A stretch of 64,000 nucleotides of DNA from Mucilaginibacter sp. L294 (GTDB lineage: Bacteria > Bacteroidota > Bacteroidia > Sphingobacteriales > Sphingobacteriaceae), in contig NZ_LGEK01000004.1 of assembly GCF_001636615.1 (NCBI RefSeq), forward strand, positions 1 to 64,000, given 5' to 3'. Position 1 is the stretch's first letter. Each line of letters starts with the position of its first letter. Shown one piece after another: positions 1 to 8,101 of the stretch. Below the pieces are notes generated by a model, which worked only from the letters and a program-made list of their open reading frames with translations, searched no databases and was not told the origin of the DNA. A program made the position numbers and the translations under genes.

Positions 1-86
1 TTAGTTTCTGTTTGTTTTTTTATTAAGTACTGATAATTAACATGTTAAATCATATCTGGATGTTTAAACTTATTTTATGAGCTTAA

Positions 87-112
87 AAAACCACGTAGAA
101 ATACGTGGTTTT
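87..112. terminator. Bidirectional hairpin terminator
   Basis: An 11-bp perfect stem (AAAACCACGTA / TACGTGGTTTT) closes on a GAAA tetraloop and is flanked by A and T runs, so it can terminate in either direction. It probably ends a gene lying to the left of the window. The rest of 1-263 is AT-rich and shows no gene. Confidence 0.75.
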
Positions 113-263
113 CATTTTACATAAATAATTTAATAATTTTTTGTTTTAACCGTCCTTTAACCTCACTTTTAAATAAAATTACCAGCAAGCCGGTGTACAG
201 AAAATTGTAACATTCTGTTTTTCCATACACAGGCTGTATTATATTTTATACAAACCATAAAAA

Positions 264-2318
264 ATGACGATAAAAAAGAACACAGTACATGCAATTGCTA
301 CCTGTGCAGTAGGCGCTTTGTTACTTACCGCCTGTAAAGACAAAAATAAGATATACGCCGAGAACGATGTACTGATCAAAAATATTGATAAAAGTGTGAA
401 ACCCGGCGACGACTTTTTTATGTACGCCAACGGTGCCTGGCTTAAAAAGAACCCCATACCCGGTGCGTACTCATCCTGGGGTATTGGCAATGTGGTGCAG
501 GAAGACCTGCGCGATAAGCTGAAAAAAATAAATGAAGATGCCCTTAAGGCCACCGCGGCTAAAGGCAGCAACACGCAAAAAATTGGCGATTTTTACTTTA
601 GCGGGCTGGATACAGTTAATATAGAAAAGCAAGGCCTTACGCCATTAAAGGATGAACTGGCCCGGGTTGATAAAATAACCGATGTAAAAAGCCTGGTAGC
701 AGAGTTTGCCTATCTGGAAACCATCGGCGTACAAACGCCCTTTGGCGCCTACGCCGGGCAAGACGATCGCAACAGTGAAAAGATCATCATGCAGTTATAC
801 CAATCGGGTATTGGCTTGCCTAACCGCGATTATTATTTTAACACCGATGAGCACAGTGTAGCTATCCGTAACGATTATCAGCAGAAACACCTGCCTGCCC
901 TGTTTAAACTATTGGGCCTTAATGATGCCGCCGCCAAAACAGCTACAGAGAAAACATACGCGATAGAAAAATTCCTGGCGGATAGCTCACGCAAACTGGA
1001 AGACCTGCGCGACCCATACAAAAACTATCATAAAATGCCGCTTGCCGGCCTTAGCAAGCTTGCCCCGGTTGTAGACTGGAAAGCAACCTTTGAGCAAATG
1101 GATTACAAAAAGGTTGATACCGTTATTGTTGGCCAGCCCGAATATTACCGCGCGGTAAATAAGGCGCTTGCACTGTATAGCATTGATGATTGGAAAAATT
1201 ACATCCGCAAAAACATTGTGAATGATTACAGCCCGTACCTGAGCAAGGCCTTCGAGGACGAGAACTTCCGTTTTTACGGCAACATTGTGTCGGGCAAAAA
1301 GGAACAACTGCCGCGCTGGAAACGCGTGCTGGATACAGAAGGTAGCCTGATGGGCGAAGTGCTTGGGCAGATCTTTGTAAAGGAGTATTTCCCCGAGAAA
1401 ACAAAAAAACGATACGTTGACCTGGTTGAAGCCGTACGCACATCATTTGGTGAACACATTGATAAGCTGGACTGGATGAGCGCCGAAACCAAGAAAAAAG
1501 CCCATGATAAACTTAGCAAAGTATTCCCTAAGGTAGGTTTCCCGGATAAATGGAGGGATTTTTCTTCGCTGGATATCAGCCGGTCGTCATACGCGCAAAA
1601 CGTAATGCGCGGTAACAATTTTTGGCATAAAGTAAATGCCGATAAATTGGGCAAACCGGTTGACCGCACCGAGTGGGGTATGACACCACAAACCTATAAC
1701 GCTTACTATAACCCATCAAACAACGAAATTGTATTGCCTGCGGCTATCTTTATGATTCCCTGGGCAATGGACGAGAATATTGATGATGCTGTTGTTTACG
1801 GTTACGGCGCGGCATCAACCATCGGGCACGAAATTACCCACGGTTTTGACGACCAGGGCCGCCAGTATGATGAAAAAGGTAACTTAAAAGCCTGGTGGAC
1901 GCCGCAGGATTCGGTGAAATTTGCGGCGCGCGCCAAAATGCTGGCCGATCAGTTTAGCGGATACACCGTATATGGACTGCATGTTAACGGCAAAGCCACA
2001 CTTGGCGAAAACATTGCCGACCTGGGCGGTATCGTGATTGGCCTTGATGCCTTTAAAAAGACCGACCAATATAAAGAAGGTAAAACCATTAACGGTTTAA
2101 CCCCCATACAGCGCTACTTTTTAGGCTATGCTTTAGGCTGGCTTGGCCAGGACAGGAAAGAATCCCTGTCGAGCCAAATATTGACTAATGAACATTCACC
2201 AGGCTTTATGCGTGTGAATGGTCCGTTTACCGATGTGCCCGAGTTTTATGAAGCATTCGGCATTAAAAAAGGCGATAAAATGTGGCTGAACCCTGATAAA
2301 AGGGTGAAGATCTGGTAG
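264..2318 (+). CDS. M13 family zinc metallopeptidase, lipoprotein (neprilysin/PepO-like)
   Basis: A 684-residue member of the M13 endopeptidases, which cleave peptides with one catalytic zinc. The zinc motif HEITH is at about residues 522-526 and the third ligand lies in GENIADLGG at about 582. The substrate-binding NAYYNPSNN stretch precedes them, as the family requires. The N-terminus is a lipoprotein signal with lipobox LLTAC, cysteine at residue 24, so the enzyme should be anchored in the envelope facing the periplasm or outside. Length matches full-length M13 enzymes. It stands alone with its own upstream region. Natural substrates cannot be read from sequence; nutrient peptide digestion or envelope protein turnover is inference. 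Confidence 0.95.
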   Translation: MTIKKNTVHAIATCAVGALLLTACKDKNKIYAENDVLIKNIDKSVKPGDDFFMYANGAWLKKNPIPGAYSSWGIGNVVQEDLRDKLKKINEDALKATAAKGSNTQKIGDFYFSGLDTVNIEKQGLTPLKDELARVDKITDVKSLVAEFAYLETIGVQTPFGAYAGQDDRNSEKIIMQLYQSGIGLPNRDYYFNTDEHSVAIRNDYQQKHLPALFKLLGLNDAAAKTATEKTYAIEKFLADSSRKLEDLRDPYKNYHKMPLAGLSKLAPVVDWKATFEQMDYKKVDTVIVGQPEYYRAVNKALALYSIDDWKNYIRKNIVNDYSPYLSKAFEDENFRFYGNIVSGKKEQLPRWKRVLDTEGSLMGEVLGQIFVKEYFPEKTKKRYVDLVEAVRTSFGEHIDKLDWMSAETKKKAHDKLSKVFPKVGFPDKWRDFSSLDISRSSYAQNVMRGNNFWHKVNADKLGKPVDRTEWGMTPQTYNAYYNPSNNEIVLPAAIFMIPWAMDENIDDAVVYGYGAASTIGHEITHGFDDQGRQYDEKGNLKAWWTPQDSVKFAARAKMLADQFSGYTVYGLHVNGKATLGENIADLGGIVIGLDAFKKTDQYKEGKTINGLTPIQRYFLGYALGWLGQDRKESLSSQILTNEHSPGFMRVNGPFTDVPEFYEAFGIKKGDKMWLNPDKRVKIW

Positions 2319-2339
2319 GGGTGTTAGAAGTATAATTAA

Positions 2340-2425
2340 CCACAAAGTGCACAGAGAGAAAACGACAAAGACCACAGAGGCATGCTTCTTTGTGTCCTTT
2401 GTGAAAATCTCTGTGCACTTTGTGG
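2340..2425. repeat. Dispersed palindromic repeat, CCACAAAG family, copy 1
   Basis: Two 18-bp arms, CCACAAAGTGCACAGAGA at 2340-2357 and its exact complement at 2408-2425, enclose about 50 bases made of further CACAAAG/ACAGAG words. The same family recurs at 38291-38389 and 57011-57099. No coding function is seen. It follows the M13 peptidase stop codon by about 20 bases. Confidence 0.85.
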
Positions 2426-2488
2426 TAAATAAACCTTGTAGCTAAATAAAAGACATTTTAATAATAATTGCTTGTTTATATTTACCCC

Positions 2489-3112
2489 ATGCAAATCATC
2501 CAAACACTGCAGGATTGGTGGCAGCATCAAACCTGGCAAGAAATAACAGGAGTTATTACGGGGCTTGCATGTGTTTATCTGGCGGCAAAAAACAACATAC
2601 TTAACTGGCCGGTAGCAATAATAAGTACAGCATTATATATTTACATCTACCATAAAACAGGGTTCTATGCAGATATGCTTCAATACATTTACTTATGCCT
2701 TACCAGTATGTATGGCTGGTATAATTGGGGGCGGCACCCAAAAGTTGAGGTAAAAACGTCTATCGTATCCATCACCCAAAAACAAATGCTGTATGCCGTA
2801 TTGTTTATACTGATCTTAACCCCGGTGTTGGGCTACACGCTAATTACATTTACCCAAAAGCTTAACTACCGCCCACCGGCTTATCCTTACATCGATAGCT
2901 TTTGCACGGCTTGCAGTTTTGTGGCCCAGTTTTTTTTAACCCGTAAAATTTTACAAAACTGGCTCATATGGGTTTTTGTTGATATAATATATACCGTTAT
3001 TTACTTTAAAAAGGACCTGCAGATAACCGCCTTCATGTTTTTTGTGTTAATCATCATCGCCATTGTGGGCTATATCGATTGGAAAAAAGAGTATAAAAAG
3101 CAGGTTGCTTAA
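2489..3112 (+). CDS. pnuC: Nicotinamide riboside transporter, PnuC family
   Basis: A 207-residue integral membrane protein with about seven hydrophobic helices. It has the PnuC-type segments NWPVAIIS and YADMLQYIYL followed by SMYGWYNWG. PnuC proteins move vitamin precursors by facilitated diffusion, trapped by phosphorylation inside the cell. I chose the ATG at 2489, because the reading frame extends upstream only through a TTG at 2468 that lacks family sequence. A NadR-like kinase starts 9 bases after the stop, and this pairing points to nicotinamide riboside rather than thiamine as substrate. A TATATTTA box resembling the Bacteroidota -7 element lies just upstream. Confidence 0.92.
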   Translation: MQIIQTLQDWWQHQTWQEITGVITGLACVYLAAKNNILNWPVAIISTALYIYIYHKTGFYADMLQYIYLCLTSMYGWYNWGRHPKVEVKTSIVSITQKQMLYAVLFILILTPVLGYTLITFTQKLNYRPPAYPYIDSFCTACSFVAQFFLTRKILQNWLIWVFVDIIYTVIYFKKDLQITAFMFFVLIIIAIVGYIDWKKEYKKQVA

Positions 3113-3121
3113 CATCATACG

Positions 3122-3664
3122 ATGAACAAATCCAAAATCCTTAAAATAGCCGTTGTCGGGCCCGAGTCTACCGGCAAATCGCATATGTCGAAGTATCTGG
3201 CCGAGCATTACCAAACGGTTTGGGTGCCCGAGTATGCCCGCGAATATTGCGAAAAATTAATCGAACCGCCCACCTGGCAGGACGAGATCAACATGTTTTA
3301 TGGGCAGCTGGTGCTGGAGGCCGAAATGCTGCCAAAAGCAAACAAGCTGCTAATATGCGATACCACTTTTATCACCGTAAAGATCTGGAGCGATGAAATT
3401 TTTGGTAAAACCCCGCAGGAGGTAATAGACGAATTGCCCAAACACCCTTATGATCTTTACCTGCTGCTGGATATCGACCTACCCTGGCAGGATGACCCCC
3501 TGCGCGATTTCCCCCACATGCGCGAGCATTTTATGGATGTATGGCATCAGGAACTGCAAGCCCTCAATGCAAATTATGTAACCATATCAGGCACAGGCCA
3601 AAATAGGTACCAAAGCGCTGTAAATGCAGTGGATGCGTATATAAACCGCGATTTATCTGATTAA
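3122..3664 (+). CDS. NadR-like nicotinamide riboside kinase (AAA_28 ATPase)
   Basis: A 180-residue P-loop kinase with Walker A motif GPESTGKS at about residues 14-21, matching the ribosylnicotinamide kinase half of NadR. The DNA-binding and nucleotidyltransferase parts of enterobacterial NadR are absent. It would phosphorylate nicotinamide riboside to NMN, trapping the vitamin brought in by PnuC and feeding NAD synthesis. The gene is 9 bases downstream of pnuC and clearly in the same operon. Function is assigned from the P-loop, the length and the neighbour. Confidence 0.88.
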   Translation: MNKSKILKIAVVGPESTGKSHMSKYLAEHYQTVWVPEYAREYCEKLIEPPTWQDEINMFYGQLVLEAEMLPKANKLLICDTTFITVKIWSDEIFGKTPQEVIDELPKHPYDLYLLLDIDLPWQDDPLRDFPHMREHFMDVWHQELQALNANYVTISGTGQNRYQSAVNAVDAYINRDLSD

Positions 3665-3781
3665 GCAGATCCTTCAAAATCGTATCAGTCAAAAAAATCT
3701 GCTTCATCCTGTTTTTTTTATTGCCTCCCGTGCAACGTTGTTAAAACCCCTGCGTCATTTAACCTGAAACCTGTCAGTAAT

Positions 3782-4342
3782 TTGGAAGCCGTATACGTAG
3801 ATAAACATTATAACCTGGTGGTTGAGTGTAAGCAGGGTAGTAAAAAAGCCTGCTACGAGTTGTACCGATTGTATGCTAAAGCGATGTTGAACGTCGCCTT
3901 TAGGATAGTGGGCAATATTGGCGAGGCCGAAGATGTTTTGCAGGAGTCGTTTACGGATGCTTTTAACAAGCTGAAGGATTTTAGGCAGGAAACCACATTT
4001 GGTTTATGGCTAAAACAAATTGTGGTACACCGGTCTATAAACCTTTTGCGCAAACGCAAGTTAGAGTTTGTGGAAGTAGAAGATGGCCACCTGGAAAATG
4101 TACCTGATGAGGAACCGTGGGATGATGACGATGTACAATACCAGGTGGCGCAGATAAAAGAAGCCATGAAGGAGTTGCCCGAAGGCTACCGGGTGGTACT
4201 ATCGCTTTACTTACTGGAGGGATACGACCACGAAGAGATTGGGCAGGTACTAAATATTACAGAGAATACATCAAGAACGCAGTTTTTAAGAGCAAAAAGA
4301 AAACTGGGCGAGATATTAATAAGAAAGGGAATTAGAAAATGA
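3782..4342 (+). CDS. ECF-type RNA polymerase sigma factor
   Basis: A 186-residue sigma-70 family protein. Region 2 is recognisable at about residues 25-95 (AEDVLQESFTDAF, then LWLKQIVVHRSINLLRK). Region 4 is at about 125-180 (LPEGYRVVLSLYLLEGYDHEEIGQVL, ending in the SRTQFLRAKRKL helix). The acidic linker is rich in Glu and Asp. The start is a TTG, because no ATG occurs before the conserved region 2; this choice is moderately uncertain. Its stop overlaps the start of the next gene by 4 bases (ATGA), so the pair is translationally coupled, as is usual for a sigma factor and its anti-sigma partner. Confidence 0.9.
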   Translation: MEAVYVDKHYNLVVECKQGSKKACYELYRLYAKAMLNVAFRIVGNIGEAEDVLQESFTDAFNKLKDFRQETTFGLWLKQIVVHRSINLLRKRKLEFVEVEDGHLENVPDEEPWDDDDVQYQVAQIKEAMKELPEGYRVVLSLYLLEGYDHEEIGQVLNITENTSRTQFLRAKRKLGEILIRKGIRK

Positions 4343-4914
4343 GCAAGCGTTTAGAAGATTTTATGAGCAGCAACAGGGAGGAGTTTGACGAACTTGAACC
4401 ACGCGCCGATATCTGGAATAACATTGCCAAAGAGCTTGATGCCTGGCATGAAGGGCAACAATTGCCAAAAAAGCGCGAAGCAAAAACCTTTTCGCTGGCT
4501 TTTGTACTAAAAGTTGCCGCTTCGGTGATCGTAGTTATGGGTTTAGGGTTTGGCCTGTACCTAAAAAATCAAAAACCGGCAGGCGGCGTAGATTTGGCCG
4601 ATATTAACCCAACGTATGCTAAACAACAGGTGCATTATGCATCGGTTATTGAAACCCAGCGTACCCGCTTAAAGCTTGTTGCCAAGTTCGACCCGCAACT
4701 TTACAACGAGTTTAACGCCGACTTAGCCAAATTAGATGCCAACTATAAAAAACTAAATATAGATTTAGCAACCAGCCCCAACAAGGAAAGTGTTTTACGT
4801 GCAATGATCCGGAACTTGCAAATACAAACAGAGGTGCTTAATCAGCAACTGAGTGTAATTGAACAATTTAATCAAAGCAAAAAAGATCAGCAACATGAAA
4901 CCAAAGATATTTAA
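4339..4914 (+). CDS. Probable membrane-anchored anti-sigma factor
   Basis: A 191-residue protein with a short acidic N-terminal cytoplasmic part, one transmembrane helix at about residues 52-75, and a C-terminal part that would lie in the periplasm. The C-terminal part is predicted mostly helical. No zinc-binding HxxxCxxC motif is present, so it is not a ZAS-type anti-sigma. The call rests on its 4-base overlap with the ECF sigma gene and on its topology, both common in Bacteroidota. It also overlaps the start of the DUF4097 gene by 20 bases, giving a tight three-gene operon. Confidence 0.7.
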   Translation: MSKRLEDFMSSNREEFDELEPRADIWNNIAKELDAWHEGQQLPKKREAKTFSLAFVLKVAASVIVVMGLGFGLYLKNQKPAGGVDLADINPTYAKQQVHYASVIETQRTRLKLVAKFDPQLYNEFNADLAKLDANYKKLNIDLATSPNKESVLRAMIRNLQIQTEVLNQQLSVIEQFNQSKKDQQHETKDI

Positions 4915-6301
4915 ACACGCCCTGCTTGCCGCTATTGCGGCACTGGCAATCAATACCAGTGTTTCCGCACAGGATTCGCTTGGGGTGCCGCCTATGCCGC
5001 CCGTAAAGCTGAAAATGTATAAGTTTAAGCAAGATAAGGCATTTAAACAAAACATGACCGACCTAAAAGTTAAAATGAAACAGATGCAAAAGCGGATGGA
5101 TCAAAAAAACTTTAAGATGAAAATGGACATGGATATGAAGTTTGCCTTCAAAGACTTTGACAAGAACTTTAACATGACCTTTAAAGATTTTGACAAGGAC
5201 CTGGGCAAGAGCTTTAAAGACCTTGATAAAAATTTTAACGAAACCTTTAAAGATTTTGGTAAAAACTTTTCAGGCAGTTTCAGCGAAATGGCCCCCGATT
5301 TTTCGGGCAGTTTAAAAAACTTTAATGGCATAAGCTATAACAATAGTAACACCAGTAATAATCAGGAGTACAATCAGAAGGTAGCCAGCGGCGAAATGAT
5401 TGAGAAAGTGAAAAACTACAGCAAAAGTTACAGCGTTGATGCCAACGACGTTTTGCAGATCAGTAACAGCTTTGGTAAAGTAGTTGTAAACACCTGGGCA
5501 AAAAAAGAATTTAAGGTTGATGTGCAGATGAAGTTTGGTGCCGATGATGAAGATTATGTAAACAACATGATCAACGGCTCAAGCATCAGCGATAGTAAAG
5601 ATGGTTCAATCGTATCTTTTAAAACCATCTTGGCACGTAATAACAGCCGCCACGGCAATAACCATATTGAGGTGAACTATACCGTGTATATGCCTGCCGG
5701 CAATGCTTTAGACCTTACCAATAAATTTGGCAGCGTAACGTTACCCGACTTAAGCGGCAAGGTAACAGTAGTAGTGAACTTTGGCAGTTTAACAGCCCAA
5801 CAGCTTACCAACAGTGAAAACGATATACAACTTAAATTTACCCAGGATGGGTCTTCATCAATAGCATTACTTAATGGCGGTAAATTAAAACTGGGTTATG
5901 GAAAACTAAAGGCCGGCACATTTAATAATGTTGATGCGGATATTTCCTTTTCAGCTATAAGTATAGATAGGTTAAAAAATTCTGCAAGCTTCAGGATAAA
6001 ATATGGCGATGGGGTTAATATTGGAACCATCGATAAATCAGTTAGAAACATCAATTTTAACGCCTCGTTCTCCAAAATTAAGCTTGATTTTAAAGATTCG
6101 GAAAGTTTCAACTTTGATGTAACTACTAAATTTGGCGGCTTTAACTATAACGACGATAAAGCGAGAGTAACCGCCAAAACACCTGCGGATGGGGATCGCG
6201 GCTGGTCATCAACAAAAACATATAAAGGCTATATCGGTAAAGATAACAGCGATGGAAAAATCACCATCAACGCGAGTTATACCGATGTGAAATTCTACTA
6301 A
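4895..6301 (+). CDS. Exported DUF4097-like protein with 11-residue tandem repeat
   Basis: A 468-residue secreted protein. I start it at the ATG at 4895, which gives a signal peptide ending in SVSAQD; the upstream TTG would place the signal inside. After a Met/Lys-rich stretch, residues 85-139 form tandem 11-residue units of the type FKDFDKNFNMT. The remaining half is a repetitive beta-rich DUF4097-type domain with recurring N-FG/KFG turns, suggesting a beta-helix. The gene is the third in the sigma/anti-sigma operon, so it is probably a surface or periplasmic element of that signalling unit. Molecular function is unknown. Confidence 0.75.
   Translation: MKPKIFKHALLAAIAALAINTSVSAQDSLGVPPMPPVKLKMYKFKQDKAFKQNMTDLKVKMKQMQKRMDQKNFKMKMDMDMKFAFKDFDKNFNMTFKDFDKDLGKSFKDLDKNFNETFKDFGKNFSGSFSEMAPDFSGSLKNFNGISYNNSNTSNNQEYNQKVASGEMIEKVKNYSKSYSVDANDVLQISNSFGKVVVNTWAKKEFKVDVQMKFGADDEDYVNNMINGSSISDSKDGSIVSFKTILARNNSRHGNNHIEVNYTVYMPAGNALDLTNKFGSVTLPDLSGKVTVVVNFGSLTAQQLTNSENDIQLKFTQDGSSSIALLNGGKLKLGYGKLKAGTFNNVDADISFSAISIDRLKNSASFRIKYGDGVNIGTIDKSVRNINFNASFSKIKLDFKDSESFNFDVTTKFGGFNYNDDKARVTAKTPADGDRGWSSTKTYKGYIGKDNSDGKITINASYTDVKFY
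5147..5311 (+). repeat. 33-bp tandem coding repeat (11-residue units)
   Basis: Five consecutive 33-base units start at 5147, 5180, 5213, 5246 and 5279, with a further partial unit from 5312. The first four encode close variants of F-K-D-(F/L)-(D/G)-K-(N/D)-(F/L)-x-x-(T/S); the fifth is degenerate. Aromatic residues recur at positions 1, 4 and 8, which makes one face of a helix hydrophobic. Confidence 0.85.
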
Positions 6302-6326
6302 AACTATTGAACCCTCTATAAATAAT

Positions 6327-6356
6327 AAAACCCTTGCCATAAACGGCAGGGGTTTT
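6327..6356. terminator. Hairpin terminator after the DUF4097 gene
   Basis: A 12-bp stem with one G-U pair (AAAACCCTTGCC / GGCAGGGGTTTT), a 6-base loop, and T-rich sequence following at 6353-6366. It ends the sigma/anti-sigma operon before terC. Confidence 0.75.
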
Positions 6357-6385
6357 GCTATTTTTAGGGCGAACATTTACACTGC

Positions 6386-7171
6386 ATGGAAATATTAACC
6401 GACCCGGAAGCGTGGGTATCGCTGATAACCCTTACTGTATTAGAAATTGTTTTAGGGATTGATAATGTGATATTTATATCCATACTATCAGACAAGCTCC
6501 CTAAAAATCAGCAGGAAAAAGGCCGCAAACTGGGTTTGGCTATGGCTATGATCACCCGTATCCTGTTACTGCTTACCATTACCTGGGTAATGAAGCTTAC
6601 CGCGCCGCTGTTTAGCCTTGCAGGCCTGTTTAATGTTACCGACCCAGAATGGATGGAGAAACTGGCCATCTCCGGCCGCGACCTTATTCTCATCATTGGT
6701 GGTTTGTTCCTCATCTATAAAAGCACTGCCGAGATCCATCATAAAATTGAGGGCGAAGAAGATGGCGCCGAAAATGTTAAACCACATTCGTTCTGGGCAA
6801 CCATCTTCCAGATCATGCTGCTGGATATCGTATTCTCGCTGGATTCTGTTATTACCGCCGTAGGCATGGCCAAACATGTTGAAATTATGATAGCCGCCGT
6901 GGTGGTTGCCGTTGGTATTATGATGTGGGCATCAAGCGGTGTAGCTGGTTTTGTAAATAAGCATCCAACTGTGAAAATGCTGGCGCTTTCGTTCCTGTTG
7001 CTAATTGGCGTTTCGCTGCTGGCCGAAGCATTTGAGCAGCATATCCCCAAAGGGTACATCTACTTTGCCATGGCGTTCTCTATATTGGTAGAAATGCTGA
7101 ACCTTAAAATGCGATCAAAAAAGGCAGCTAGAAGTGAAGGTATAAAAGCAACACCGACCAGAAAAAAGTAA
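6386..7171 (+). CDS. TerC family integral membrane protein
   Basis: A 261-residue protein with about seven transmembrane helices. The N-terminal family signature VLEIVLGIDNVIFISILS carries the conserved acidic and Asn residues within the membrane, and a second copy, LLDIVFSLDSVITAVGMA, occurs at about residues 145-163. The hydrophilic loop IEGEEDGAENV separates the halves. TerC proteins are linked to tellurite resistance and to metal (manganese) export during protein secretion; which applies here cannot be told. It has no obvious operon partner. Confidence 0.93.
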   Translation: MEILTDPEAWVSLITLTVLEIVLGIDNVIFISILSDKLPKNQQEKGRKLGLAMAMITRILLLLTITWVMKLTAPLFSLAGLFNVTDPEWMEKLAISGRDLILIIGGLFLIYKSTAEIHHKIEGEEDGAENVKPHSFWATIFQIMLLDIVFSLDSVITAVGMAKHVEIMIAAVVVAVGIMMWASSGVAGFVNKHPTVKMLALSFLLLIGVSLLAEAFEQHIPKGYIYFAMAFSILVEMLNLKMRSKKAARSEGIKATPTRKK

Positions 7172-7201
7172 GCGTATTATTTTAAAGGATTCTTACTGAT
7201 A

Positions 7202-7945
7202 TTATTTTTTCATCGATTTTAAACGCTTATTTGCTTCGTTGTAATATTTGCTTTGTTTAACCTTCGCGCTTAACCCATTTAACGCTTTTTTATATAAGGC
7301 ATAATTTTCATATATATCAGATGTTTGGGCTATAAGGTAAGGGGTGATTATAGTATTTGGGTTTTGACTGACAAATTGATGTATAGCTGGTAAAGAAGCC
7401 TGGTTTATGGCACCTTCTGTTAGATTTATAGAATCGGCGTAAGTATTATACAATTTGTTTTGCCCCGCATTTAATGCCTCGTCGGCCTTATTGAGGTAAT
7501 ACTTCCTTTTAGCCCGTATAGTATCTATTTTTAAGTTAACAAGCCTTTTATACTCATTAAATTTTTTCTCGTCGACAGACGATGATCGCATATCGTAACG
7601 ATTGTATAAGATTTCTTCAGCGCCGGATGCTTTGAATTGATATATAGCTCCGTTTTCAGCAAAAAACTCACATGGATGCATCCAGCCAGAGGAGCCCTTG
7701 TGAGGTGTACGGCTGTTAAAGTCTAATTGATAAAACCCGTCTTCTGGTAAATCAATTACAAATTTAAACCGTTTGTTTTTTATCCGGGTCGAGTCGTAAG
7801 TGGTTTTAAAGCCTATGCTGGTTATTTTAACAACAGTGCCCTCGCAGCTATCTAATATGCCCGTAATGGTTATTTTAGCGCTTTGCTTGCAGGAAAGCAT
7901 CCCACTTAAAACTATAAGTAAGAACAGCTTATAAAGTGTTTTCAT
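7202..7945 (-). CDS. DUF4369-like lipoprotein of unknown function
   Basis: A 247-residue protein with a lipoprotein signal (LSGMLSC, Cys at residue 19). Residues about 25-110 resemble the DUF4369 beta-sandwich that usually precedes a thioredoxin-like domain in Bacteroidota, including the DSTRIKNKRFKFVIDLPEDGFYQLDF segment. Here the thioredoxin part with its CxxC motif is missing and the rest is a helical, Lys-rich region. It could be an orphan of a TlpA-like family. Convergent with terC; monocistronic. Confidence 0.65.
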   Translation of the reverse strand: MKTLYKLFLLIVLSGMLSCKQSAKITITGILDSCEGTVVKITSIGFKTTYDSTRIKNKRFKFVIDLPEDGFYQLDFNSRTPHKGSSGWMHPCEFFAENGAIYQFKASGAEEILYNRYDMRSSSVDEKKFNEYKRLVNLKIDTIRAKRKYYLNKADEALNAGQNKLYNTYADSINLTEGAINQASLPAIHQFVSQNPNTIITPYLIAQTSDIYENYALYKKALNGLSAKVKQSKYYNEANKRLKSMKK

Positions 7946-8101
7946 CGGTATGTAATTGTAATAGTAAAAATAGTGTTTTAAATTTTTAACTCCGAGTTGC
8001 TGATGGTATTTCTGTAATTATATCGAGCCAAAATATCCCTTGCTATGCATGAACGGGTGTAAATAAACATTTGGTTTGGTTTTAAAATTGTAATATTACG
8101 T

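Noticed and set aside
2468-2488. TTG start for pnuC
   Set aside because: The seven added codons have no family similarity and overlap a likely promoter box; the ATG at 2489 fits.
3663-3704. AAGCAGAT / ATCTGCTT inverted words after the NadR-like gene as a terminator
   Set aside because: Only 8 bp with a 26-base loop and the T run is 8 bases away from the stem; too weak to call.
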